Source of the DNA: Portulaca oleracea
Taxonomy: Eukaryota; Streptophyta; Magnoliopsida; Caryophyllales; Portulacaceae
Assembly: GCA_029582165.1 (NCBI GenBank)
Contig: CM055871.1
Location: 5,711,501-5,775,500 of the forward strand
Direction of reading: 5' to 3'
DNA length: 64,000 bases
Shown here: positions 35,841 through 46,311 of the stretch, one piece after another
How positions within the stretch are numbered: position 1 is the stretch's first letter
Layout: the number at the start of each line of letters is the position of its first letter
Translations under genes and position numbers: made by a program
The notes under the pieces: generated by a model
The model's database searches: none
Seen by the model: the letters and a program-made list of their open reading frames with translations, nothing else
Told to the model about the DNA's origin: nothing

Positions 35841-38621
35841 TGTAAAACCCCGAAACATTCAAAGGCGTTGACCGTGACGTCATTAGTAAATTAGGTTTGA
35901 CTTCGTTAATTGTTATTATTCGTTTATGTATTTTTTCTTGCTAACACTTGAGCTCGTAGGATCGTTGGGGGACTAACAAGGATATATCGGTAATTTCGTG
36001 GGTTTAGTATTATTAGTTTTACTCTAATTATTATTAGTATTACTATTAATATTATTGTGTCTATTAAAGTTTGTTATATGAATAATTATGTGAATTTTTA
36101 TTTGTTATGTGTTTAGTATTAATATTATTATTATTAGCTTTGTTTTTATTATTATTACTATTATGGTTATCATTATTTTCCAAAAGAAAATCTGATTTCT
36201 TATTAGGTTGGATTAGGAATAGGATTAATATTTAGTTGGGCTTTTTAATTGTTAATATAAAAACCCCTCCTCTCTCTCTCAAAACCCTAATATCAACCGT
36301 AACCCTAGCCTCTCACCTCTCCTCTCCCTTCTCTCTGCCGTCCACACCCAGCCGCCGCGCCGCCCTACGCCGGCCACCGCAACCACCCTTCCTCTCTCTT
36401 TCGTTCTCTTTCTCTCACCCATCTCCCTCTGTTCGACTTCTCCCCCTATCGCACCACCACCGATGACCTTGCCGTCGTCGACGCCAGACGCCGCTGTCGC
36501 ACACCAGACACCTCATCGCCGCGCCACCAGCGCCGATTGGGCGGTTTTGTCCGCCTTGCTACCATTCGATTAAAGCAGCCTGCTACCACTGCCGGACGTC
36601 GACACCAACGTCACCTCCGACCATCCCGACGCACCACCAGTCGCTGCTGCCGCCCAGTCGCCGTTGCTGTCACCGGACCTCTGCCAACCGCCTCCCAGTT
36701 GCCCAGAACCATCCTAACGTAAACCCTAATTCAGTTTTAAAAACCCTCTTCTTTTATTTCTTGTTTTTCTGTTTTGATTTGTTATTAATTCTTGTTAAAT
36801 CTTGTAATTTGAGTAGTTAAGGGTGTAATTTTATTAAATTGTTATTTGTAATTAATTATTCTTGTGTTGTATTATTTACGTGTAATTTGTCTAAATTATC
36901 ATATGTAACTTTTATGTTTTAATTTGGTGTATTAGGGTTGTAATAGTTGTGGTTAAATTGTTAATATTCGATTGTAGGATGTACTTTTGTTTCTTGTGAA
37001 TCATGTTAGGGTTTTAGATAACACTATTATTGTATGCACGAATTAAAGGTTTAATTATCTAGATTAATTCTTGAATCGTTAGTTAAGTATTCGCATGTTT
37101 CTTTAATCTCTTGGGTTTAATCACGTTTAATTTTATGTTTAATCTTGATAAATAAGTTAGGTTGTTGATTTACTAAAGATTCGATTCTTGTTTATTAATT
37201 CTTGATTCTTGATTAAATATTGTAAAAGAGTTTAGTAGTTTAAATATTTTATGTACTTTATGTTTTTTTTTATTTCATATGCATGTTCTTCAAGTTCTTT
37301 CTTGAATCTTGATTAAGAAATTCGTAGTTACATTTATCATTTATAATCCATATAGGTCAAGCATGTTTAGGATTATTAAAGTTTAATTTATGTATGATTT
37401 AGGGTGTTTGGTTATCAAAGTTCTATCCTTGTTTTATTAAGCAAGTAATTACATGTTTTCTTTGAGTTGTGATGTGTTATATCATGGTTAATATTGTGTG
37501 TAATCAAGTTAGATTGATTAAAGTTGGTTCTAGTGAGTTCTAATTATAGAATTATGAAGTATGGACCTTGGGTTGGGTTAGGTTAAAGACTTTTAACCTT
37601 GGTCACTGTTTTAGGCTCAAATTAGAACCCTGGGACCGAATGGTGAAAGTTAGAACCGAAATTATAAATTAAATAAGAATCGGGATCGGGACAGTTTTGT
37701 TAGTGTCTAAAGAACGGATCACCATGAGAGTTATAGTCGTTCTTTGATCGAACCCTTTGAACTGGATGCTCCCTTTGATGTTAGCTTTCATAGGAATTTT
37801 ACGGATCGGACTTTGGAATTGTATAGGTCGAGTTATACCCCGATTACCAGATCTAGGTCAGATCTGGATAGTTTAGACTAATGACCATTTTTGAGAACCA
37901 TAGGAGGTGTTTTTGGTCTCGAGTTCAACATGAAAGTTTTAGTAGACATCCCGATGTTTCTGAAAAGTCCAAAATCAAATCCATAGGATGTTGGGAAGTC
38001 AAGTTTTGTCCCTTTTTATGTGGATGCTGTAATCTGCTTTGTCAATGTTATTTATTAATGAAAGTGTTGTTGAATGAAAACGTTGTTTTGATCTTGTTAT
38101 GTGATTACTTGGAATGTGTTAGGTGATTTAAAGTGTAAATCCATGATTGATAGGAACCTATAGTGTTCCTAGGGTAGGGTTAGGTAGAAGGTAGTTATAC
38201 TAACTTCGAAGGGCGCGTTTTGATTAGAATAATTACTTTTATTTTAGGCCCGAGCTAATTTGCGTCGTTAGTGAGCTCAAGTGTGTTCGTCTTAGCCGTG
38301 AATTGAAGTTAACCAGGTAATGTCTATGCTCTAATCCCCACCGGGATGCTCTTTAAATGTGTTTTAATGTTTTCCAATCTATTTCGAGAATTGCATCCCG
38401 AAAGGGGACTTTGTGAGGAAAATGTGACCATCTGCTTTGGATAACTGATTGTATTTGTTTGTGCTTTGATTTTATTGAGTTGAGAAATTGGATGGTCTTT
38501 TATTAATGGTTTTATTATTGGTTTTGATAAACCTGGGTTGGGTTTGACTTGAGAGTTGTGAGCTGAGTTTGAATAATATACTAATAAATCAAGTGAAACA
38601 TTAAGCGGGTTTATTCTATTA

Positions 38622-38940
38622 ATGCCTTTGGTAGGCGAATACTTTGATGCCTTTGGTAGGCAATTGTTGATGCCTTTGGTAGGCGATTATTTTGATGCCT
38701 TTGGTAGGTGACTATTATTTATGCTTTTGGTAGGCGATTATTGATGCTTTTGGTAGGCGATTGTTATTTATGCCTTTGGTAGGCGATTATTTTGATGCCT
38801 TTGATAAGCGACTATTATTTATGCCTTTGGTAGGCGATTATTGATGCCTTTGGTAGGAGATTATTATTTATGCCTTTGGTAGGCGATTATTATCTTTAAT
38901 GCCTTTGGTAGACGAATGTTCTTGATGCCTTTGGTAGGCA
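38622..38940. repeat. 13-unit minisatellite (23-29 bp units)
   Basis: Thirteen consecutive units begin atgcctttggtaggcga or a one- to three-base variant, followed by a variable TTATT-type spacer. Each unit core (gcctttggtaggc) is a short imperfect palindrome. Units alternate between about 23 and 26 bp spacers. No spacers are unique and no cas genes are present, so it is not a CRISPR. Confidence 0.95.
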
Positions 38941-39039
38941 ATGTTACCTTATGGGATTTGATATCCCGCCCGCATAATAAAATGAATTGGTTGGGTAAAG
39001 GAACACAATTACCTTCAATAATGGGTTCACAAATTTACA

Positions 39040-39321
39040 GCGGCGACTGACGTCTGGAGAATTGCAGCAACGGTATGTCACTTGCAGGGATTGAGGTTCA
39101 AATTTAGGAGATTTAATCAGGAGGGGTTTTTTTATTAAAAAAAAAATCTGGTAGCATTAATTACAACTTGGTAATTGGAAGGTGGGAGATTTTAGGATCA
39201 ATTACTACATTTATCAATTCCCAAAAACCACAGTCACGTGAGGGCTGAAGAAAAAAAGGGAATGCTTGCAATAAAGACAGCCGTGGATTGAAAGATCAAT
39301 GGTCCAAATTGATCATGCTTA
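39040..39321. repeat. Inverted copy of the repeat at 35182-35455
   Basis: Words such as gtcacttgcagggattgagg, cagtcacgtgagggctgaag and aaagatcaatggtcc are reverse complements of sequence in the left copy. It lies inside the LTR-like region, so it may be a nested insertion. Confidence 0.6.
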
Positions 39322-40389
39322 CCAATATTAATTATTTGTTTAACGATTATGGTGACTATGATTATATGATGATGATTTGTGATGATGGGATCCATGAGGG
39401 GTATTAAGTAGACTTAAGATGGATGAATAATAGACTTAAGATGAAGTAGTAATAAAATAAAGCACCTGGGGTTTTAAGTATGTGATGATGATGATTGTAT
39501 GATGTTGATAATCATAAAGTGACGGTGAAATTATGCATAGAAATTAAGGCTAAGGTTTCTGACCTCCTGAGGTGTGATTAGTAAGGGTCAACTCATATTT
39601 TTCGGGTTCGTGTTAGTCTGTGTACAAATATTAATTATTAGGTTTTGGATAAATTATAGGTTCATCGCGGTGGATCTTTGATTTTTCTGTTCCAGGTAAC
39701 TGCTGTGATACTTCTTTAGTCATTTTCATGACAAAAATACTATTTTGTAACCTTCCTCTTTCCGTAAGTTTATTTTCATTAATCCGGGTTGGCATGCTAT
39801 TGTTTAAGTATGTTATATTTGGTATTACTTATGTCCGAAAGTTTGATTGACTCTGTATTGATTTATGTATTTACAAAGTGAGTCTTTCGATGTTAATTTT
39901 ATAAATTAAATTCGTATTTTGACATATATTTAATTTTGGAACCCTTTGTATTAATTTTAATTAATAGTTGCAAGAATATAGTTACTAAGTTATTTCCGTA
40001 TTGATACACATGTTTACAAAGTATCCCCTTTGTTGATGCTAATTTTATAAGTTGTGTTTATTTTTCCAGTTATACACCAAGAGAGGTTTTGTGACTTTTT
40101 GACTAAATTATTTGCAAATTAGCTATTTCGAATAATAGTTTTGGTGTTTGATTTGTTTGGACCTTCCGTTTGTATGAGTGACCTTGTGGTCATAATTTAT
40201 TTATTATTCTAAATTTCTTGACTGGGTACTTTTTGTATGTTTTGTTATTCAAGTTATTGGATTTGTTTTTGGGCTATGTCTTCTGCCTTAGCCAATTAAG
40301 GTATGCACTGGACCTGTCGATCGACTTGTATGCGCGCTATGGTGTATTCTAATATGTGTATGTGTTCCGTTGGGCTCATTCCTTTGTTG

Positions 40390-40480
40390 CCCTGCCACTG
40401 GGTCAATAGTGGTACATGGTTGCCCCGCCACTGGGTCTATAATGGCTTATCGTTGCCCTTGTCATTGGGTCAATAGTGAT
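40390..40480. repeat. Short tandem repeat (three units)
   Basis: Three diverged units of roughly 42-45 bp each contain ttgccc..ccactgggtc followed by atagtgg. It lies within the LTR-like sequence and is non-coding. Confidence 0.7.
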
Positions 40481-41076
40481 CTTAGCCCTAACCATTGTGA
40501 TTTTGATTGCTATGTTTTGTTATACACTTTGTTACTTTGACGGCAGCCGTTTGATCAATTCTATGGTGTATTTTGGGAGTTTTGAGTTGAGTAAAATATT
40601 TGTAAAACCCAGTCATATTTTGTTATGTATTTATTTATTAACTCTGACCCAGCTTATGTTTTACCCGCATGCCTAACCCAGCTAATGGGGTGTTATGCTA
40701 CTTACTGGGCTTCCGAACTCATCCTTTCATCTTCCTATTTTTTTTCAGGTTACGATTCTTAATTTCTTGGTAGTATTGGAGTTCCCGATGATATCACAGT
40801 AGCGCAACATAAGCGTAGTGGGATAACATTTGAGTAGGACTTGTGTCTTCTATTTTTGTTGGCTCGTTAAAGTTGTAAACCTTTGTTATGATTTGTCATA
40901 GCTTCCGCCATATAGTTAAGTATATATCTAGTAGACTATTCAATCAAGTACTTTATTCGGAGTTAATTCTATTGTTGTATCTTGGGTTTGTTTCTGTCTT
41001 TTGAGCCTTGCATACTTGTGGGACCTTATCCTACAGGTGTGTGACGTCTGTCATTCCCTGGGTTCAGGGCGTGACA

Positions 41077-42267
41077 TTAGTAAAATGGGAACTGGGGCCA
41101 CTATTAAGGGTGATAATTAGAGTGATGAAGATGATCCCTCCCTCAGTCCCTTCTCATGGCCGTTGCTTTCACCAAACACAATCCGAAAACAAAAACTACA
41201 TAAAAGACGTCATGATCTCCAACAAGGAACCAAGAGCTGAAGAGCACATAACGTGATTCATGATGAATTCAACCAAAATTAAGAAACAAAGTTGAAAACA
41301 TACAAGGGATGAAGAGTAGAATTTTACCGAAGGTAGTGAAGGGACATGAAAGTCTCGAGGGGGATGGTGGTTGTCAATTATTGGGAGTAGGAATGAGAAG
41401 GTGTGGCTCCCACAAACTCGTTCTTCTGCAGTTGCAGATCCTTGATTTCAAGAGCCTTGCCTTGTTGTTCGTGGTTTCCAACCTTCCCTTTTAATTTTCA
41501 AATTTCAACCATGGAAAGTCCCAATTGTTCCCCCTTCAACAAGCATCGTACTACCAAATAACGTGCAACAACAACAAGCTCTCAGGGAAACACATTTTTA
41601 GCGCGGTCTAAGGGATCCAGATGTAGGCAACATTTCCATCATGAATTGAAATTCATGGAGAGGTTGATTATCGCGGATCCGCAAAAACTTTTGAAACCCT
41701 TTCGAAAAATAGTTTAGGTACAAAAAACCCAAATAGAAGCCTTTGGAAACAAAATTGAAAAACCTAGGGCTAATGCGAAAACAGGACATGTAGTCAGTAC
41801 TAAACCATCGTTGCAAATATCATTAACCATGGATTAGTCCATTATATCCATAGTTGACGGTATTGACAACTATAGTTTAGAATACCACCCTTATCTGCCC
41901 CTATGCGTCAAAACAGGGCATGAAGAGAGAGAAAGGAGAAGAGTCCTATCAATTTTCACGTACAAATTGACATCTCAAAGTATCCCATAGTATTTCATAG
42001 TCTTTTACGGTATTTGACCATCCTTAAAACTACCTCAATAATCTAGTTACCAAACAAGCCCTGAAACCAGTTGGAATATATCTAAGACATGATTCAATTT
42101 GAATAACCAACATTTACCCATGTAACCACTGCTCTTCATGGTATTGTATTCATTGATTCTTGTATATTACGACAAATTATCGTAAAGGACTGTGATGCAA
42201 GTTCAATTACAAGGAATTAGCAAAAATTGACCTTGACAATGTTAGTAAGTGGATCACATGGATTATA
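41077..42267. other. Intergenic DNA, nothing recognised
   Basis: No gene or clear mobile element is supported. Only short, domain-free frames occur. Confidence 0.4.
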
Positions 42268-42664
42268 ATATAATAAGGGAAATTGGAATCTAATAAACCA
42301 AACTTTGGGGGTGTTTTGAAATAACGAACCAACCTTGAACATTAATATTGAACGAACCAACCTTTACATGTTTATTTTTCCAGCGAACCACCACCGAGTC
42401 CAACTCGTCGGAAAGCTGACTTGGCGGTGGCGGATGCTGACTTGGATAATTTTAGAGCAAAAAAAAAACAAGAAAAATAGATTGTGCCATTTGAGTTATT
42501 TGTAATGTACACCTCACCCACCACTCTCCTTCTTTATTAACTCCAACTTCCATCAACCCCCCCTTCTCTCCCTCTCTCTCTCATCCCCCCAGCCTCGACC
42601 CATCCCCCCATCAACCCTCTCACTTTCTCTCTCAATTCCACCCCACCATCACCCTTCCTCACCA

Positions 42665-42975
42665 TTGCTGCCACAACCTGCACTGCCGCCACCTCCGCTG
42701 CCGGTGAGGAAGGAGGAGCCAGTGAAGAAGCCCAAGCCCGACCCGGAACCCCAGCCTAAGCCTGAGCTCGAGGAGATGGACGACGATGAGAAGGAGAAAA
42801 AGGAGAGGAAGGCGTTGGCTCAAAGGGAGAAAGAGGCTGGGAATGCTGCGTATAAGAAGAAGAGTTTTGAGACGACGATTCAACATTACACAAAGGCTAT
42901 TGAATTGGATGATGAGGATATCTCTTTCTTGACTAACTGTGCTGGTGTTTACCTTGAGATGGGAAATGTACCACT
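42665..42975 (+). pseudogene. Captured fragment of Hsp70-Hsp90 organizing protein (HOP/STI1), TPR2A region
   Basis: The frame encodes a charged linker (EEPVKKPKPDPEPQPKPE) and then KEKKERKALAQREKEAGN, AAYKKKSF, HYTKAIELDDEDISFLTN and GVYLEMG. This is the start of the TPR2A domain of plant HOP co-chaperones, which bridge Hsp70 and Hsp90. Homology stops after LEMG, where the exon-end-like sequence GGGAAAT is followed by GTACC and then AT-rich, intron-like DNA to about 43150. The upstream N-terminal TPR1/DP1 and the later domains are missing. It is a captured exon plus flanking intron. Whether it is transcribed cannot be seen. Confidence 0.85.
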
Positions 42976-43149
42976 CTTTCTTACTTACCTTAGTGACTGA
43001 TTTTGTCTGGGATTTTCTGGTTTTGACATGGTTAATGCTAGCATTGGGGAATGCTTTGAGCTTTGTTTGGATTATTGATGAGTTTGTGATTGAATTCAGT
43101 TGTTTCGGCTTCGATGGATTGAATGTTTCCAACATTTTGGTGGTTGTTT

Positions 43150-43277
43150 AGGAAGAGGTTGGGGACAATCCGCCATAGAAAGCTGATGGGAATGGTGGCG
43201 ACGAAGCAGAGGAGGAATCTGAGCACCGGTACGGACACTCCAATGGCGTCCGCCATGGATGGCATGTCGAGCTCCAT
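43150..43277 (-). pseudogene. Captured 5' exon fragment of an MBOAT lysophospholipid acyltransferase (LPLAT/LPCAT-like)
   Basis: Read on the minus strand from the ATG at 43277, the peptide begins MELDMPSMADAIGVSV and continues PVLRFLLCFVATIPISFLWR. This matches the conserved N-terminus and first membrane segment of plant MBOAT lysophosphatidylcholine acyltransferases of the LPLAT1 type, which re-acylate lysophospholipids in the ER. The homology ends near IVP, after which the frame runs into sequence of the HOP-derived intron. About 100 bp upstream of the ATG may be the captured 5' UTR. All catalytic residues of the family lie further downstream and are absent. Confidence 0.8.
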
Positions 43278-43822
43278 TGTTCGACGACAATGGCGGGGAC
43301 TAGGGATCCCAAATTGGGGGAATTTCTAGGGATTTGATTTGGGGAAATTTGGGTTTGTGTTTGTGTTTATGGGTCGTTCATAGAGGATGATTGAATTTGA
43401 AGGGGATGAATTTGTTGAATTGAATTCTGTCAAGTGAATGCAAAAGGAGGAGGAGGAATCAATTGAAATAAAAGTGGGTTTGATGAGAGAGAGAAGGGGG
43501 GGGGGTTGATGGAAGCTAGAGTTAATAGAGAAGGAGAGTGGTGGGTGAGGTGTACATTGAATATTTTAGAATTGTGATTTGGCATTACAAATAACTCAGC
43601 ACATGACACAATTTATTTTTCTTTTTTTTTTGTTCTAAAATTATCCAAGTCAGCATCCGCCACCGCCAAGTCAGCTTTCCGACGAGTTGGACTCGGTGGT
43701 GGTTCGCTGGAAAAATCAACATGTAAAGGTTGGTTCATTCAATATTAATGTTCAAGGTTGGTTCGTTATTTCAAAGCACCCCAAAGGTTGGTTTATTAGA
43801 TTCCAATTTCCCATATAATAAA

Positions 43823-44952
43823 GGGAAATTCCAAATGGTAGGCATGAGTTATCGTGTATTCCAAATTGTCAACACTGTTTTTACTTATTCCAAATGGTAG
43901 GCTTAATTGACAAAAAATTCCATCCCGTAAGCATGGTGTAAATGCCGTTAGAAATTTAAGTAAAAAAAAAAGAACACTAATTTCACACTGAAGAAGAAAC
44001 TCGAAGAGGTTGAAGAGAATGAAGAGTGTGGTGGTATCAGCATCGCCACAACCCGTTGTGTTCTTCTCACACACCATCCCTTCTTCTCAATCTCAAATTC
44101 CAGTGACACTAACGTCGACCTATCATCACCCCTTTCATCTGTCTATCTTCTTCTTCTTCTTCTTCTTCTGGTCCCTCATCTGTTGTTGAGCAACAACAAG
44201 AAGACTCTCTTCCACTTCCTTCACCTCCTTCTTCCGTTGATGTTGCTAATGATAATGACGACCCTGATGCTCTTCCTCTCAGGTATTCTACCTGTTGTTC
44301 TTACCTTCAAGCGTGTTTCATTTCGGTTACAAACTCAATCTCATTTGAATCCCATAAAAAAATTGCCCTTTTTTTTGCTGTTACGTTCGCAATGTTTGAT
44401 GGGAAATCGGGAATGATTACGTGGGGCTTTTGCATGATTTGGGTTCCAAGTTCAATTTGACTTGAATCCCATACAAAATTGTAATTTTTCTTTGGGTGTC
44501 TGAATGACATATTGCCCTTTATTTGCAGTTGGGTTTGGATTGTTTGATGGGAAATCGGGGATGATTTACTCAGTGCTTTTGCATGATTTGGGTTCCAAGC
44601 TCAACTTGATTCAAATCCCATAAAAATTGGTTTCAACATTGCTGGCGAGACGGTCGACGAAGGAGCGCGAGCGAGACGGCCGGCGACCGACAACGGCAAC
44701 ACCTACACGTCTAGGCGTCGTCTTCCTCTTCGAGTTTCTTCTTCAGCGTAAAATTGGTTTCAACATTGTTGGGCATTTCTCTTTCCTCTTTGTTTTTTAT
44801 TTTGTTTTTTTTATTTAAATTTCTAACGGCAGTTTACACCATGCATACGGGATGAAACTTTTTGTCAATTAAGCCTACCATTTGGAATCAGTAAAAACAG
44901 TCTTGACAACTTGGAATACACAACAACTCATGCCTACCATTTGGAATTTCCC
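43823..44952. mobile_element. Second Mutator-like element, with captured exon-like sequence
   Basis: A 9-bp duplication, tataataaa, lies at 43814-43822 and 44953-44961. Ends are GGGAAATTCCAAATGGTAGG and the inverted CCTACCATTTGGAATTTCCC, with TIRs of about 140 bp. No transposase is present. The interior holds an exon-like segment (44019-44282) and two diverged direct copies of about 80 bp centred on ttttgcatgatttgggttcc (about 44395-44470 and 44540-44620). Its left TSD overlaps the right TSD of the preceding Pack-MULE by eight bases. Confidence 0.9.
44019..44282 (+). pseudogene. Captured first-exon-like fragment, serine-rich, product unknown
   Basis: Starts at an ATG (MKSVVVSASPQPVVFFSHT...), is rich in Ser, Thr and Pro and poor in acidic residues, like a plastid transit peptide. 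After a (TTC)n tract at 44147-44169 the frame appears to shift, continuing SSGPSSVVEQQQEDS... LPSPPSSVDVANDNDDP and ending CTCAG next to GTATTC, a good splice donor. The parent gene was not recognised. It is probably a captured exon with a slippage frameshift. Confidence 0.5.
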
Positions 44953-45055
44953 TATAATAAAATGATTATTATATTAAGGGCGTGCATGGTTGGAAAAATA
45001 AAAGTTTGCTCCATTCTCCTTATTTAGGGGGCTTGAAAACTTCAAATATAAATTA

Positions 45056-45566
45056 TGAAAGTTAGATTTTAATAATCCCTATTTTTGGTAATTGGATAAT
45101 GATAATCCTATTTTATTTTTGTACGTCATCTATCCCCAAAAAAACTAAAATTTTGATTTCTTTTACCTCCATATTCTCACTTTGGGGTTTTTAAAAATTT
45201 TAGATTTTCTAAATTTTCATCCCTGCCTCCAGAATGGTTATGAAGTGTAGTTATTAAAAGAATTTATATATACATTTTTTAAAATTGGAATTTATTATGA
45301 TTTTTTTTCAAGAAATAGAAGGGGATAAATCATAAAAATTAGTAAACAAATAGAAAAAATTTGGGATAAAGTTTATAAATTCACTAAAAATCATGAGGAA
45401 ATGTTGTGTTAAGTTTGGAAGAAAATGTAAATTAAATTTATAATATCTAGGGTATACACTTGGTTGTCGTCCAAAAAAATACGATATTATTTTTTTGGGA
45501 CCGAACAAAGTAGGAATCATTATCATCCATTTATCAAAATTTGAGATTATTAGAATCCAATTTCCC
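45056..45566. mobile_element. Mutator-type MITE with 9-bp TSD
   Basis: The duplication tataaatta lies at 45047-45055 and 45567-45575. The left end is eroded (tgaaagttagattttaataa) while the right end keeps attattagaatccaatttcc followed by c. The interior (aaatgttgtgttaagtttgg, ggtatacacttggttgtcg) is homologous to the MITE at 50435-50917. It is non-coding. Confidence 0.8.
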
Positions 45567-45603
45567 TATAAATTAATGTAATATTGAAAAATAAAAAGAA
45601 AAG

Positions 45604-46311
45604 TGTTGGATTTTATGGCCTATTGGGTCCTCGGTAGGGTCTAGAATCGGAAAAGAATCGGCGACTTTTATGAAGACGCCACCAGCGCCTCAGTCGAAAG
45701 TCGGCTCTAGCAGCGCTAGAAGATGCAACCGACGTCCAACACATTGGGCATACAATTGAAGACGCGGCAAGCGCCTTTATGGCGCTACCAACGCCCCCTA
45801 GCAAGGCCTCGTTCAGCGGCAAGATTAAACCTAGGGGCCGAAGGTTAATTGCAGTTTAACCTAATTTCTTCTCCTAGCCACCCCATGAATAGGGTTCAGT
45901 TTTCTCCACTTTATTTCACGGCGAAACAGCAACATCGAGTGATAGAGAGTCACAGAGGGAGAAAATATTGAGAGAGAGTTTGTTTCACAAATATTTTCCA
46001 AGTGTATCCTGAGAGATCGTGAGTTGAGAGTTTGAGAGATTTTTATTGTAATCTCCTTTTGTTGATCGCATCACACCTTATGATAGTGATCGAGTTGTAC
46101 TCCTCCTTTCTCATAGTGGATTATTTTTCTGGTTGTCGCCGTCCGTGGGTTTTCCTCCGAGTTTTTCGGTTTCCCACGTAAACCTGGTGTTTGTCTTATC
46201 ACTTATTTTTCGTTCTTGAATTTTGTCGTAATTTCGGTCATCTCATTTATTTCGTTTCCGCTATAACCTTGCACTTATTTTTTCCCTAACAAGTGGCTTC
46301 AGAGCCTAACA
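45604..46311 (+). repeat. 5' LTR of the Copia-type element
   Basis: Begins tgttgg and ends cctaaca just before the tRNA-Met primer-binding site. It matches the 3' LTR in pieces: gaagacgccaccagcgcc, tattgtaatctccttttgtt, cggtttcccacgtaaacctg. It probably holds the promoter; the 3' LTR copy keeps a ctataaata TATA-like motif at 49350-49358, where the 5' copy reads catgaatag. Confidence 0.85.

Larger units (their letters stand above)
35841..41076. mobile_element. Long LTR-like sequence, probably a solo LTR of a Gypsy element
   Basis: The stretch starts tgtaaaaccccgaaac and ends ggttcagggcgtgaca, typical of plant chromovirus (Tekay/Del-like) LTR tips (TGTAAC-CCC... to ...GTCGTGACA). The long T-rich non-coding interior and CT-rich leader at 36260-36480, followed by GC-rich sequence to 36720, would fit an LTR. 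No reverse transcriptase or other retroelement protein is encoded. The 5-bp flanks (caaag and ttagt) do not match, so the ends or the single-insertion model may be wrong. Contained repeats are listed separately. Confidence 0.45.
42277..43812. mobile_element. Pack-MULE carrying fragments of two host genes
   Basis: A perfect 9-bp duplication, atataataa, lies at 42268-42276 and 43813-43821. The element begins GGGAAATTGG and ends CCAATTTCCC. The terminal inverted repeats pair over about 290 bp (shared words include cgaaccaaccttgaacatta, ccgagtccaactcgtcgg and ggtgaggtgtac). Long TIRs plus 9-bp TSDs identify a Mutator-like element. Inside there is no transposase. Instead there is a HOP/STI1 fragment on the plus strand and an MBOAT acyltransferase 5' fragment on the minus strand. 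Such gene-carrying MULEs are called Pack-MULEs. It inserted into the target duplication of the adjacent element at 43823. Confidence 0.92.

Noticed and set aside
36236..36722. Plus-strand frames rich in Pro, Arg and Ser
   Set aside because: Low-complexity CT- and GC-rich DNA; adjacent frames are equally open in short pieces and no domain is visible.
38622..38940. Regularly repeated palindromic units that superficially resemble a CRISPR array
   Set aside because: The spacers are short variants of one sequence, not unique, and the context is a plant genome.
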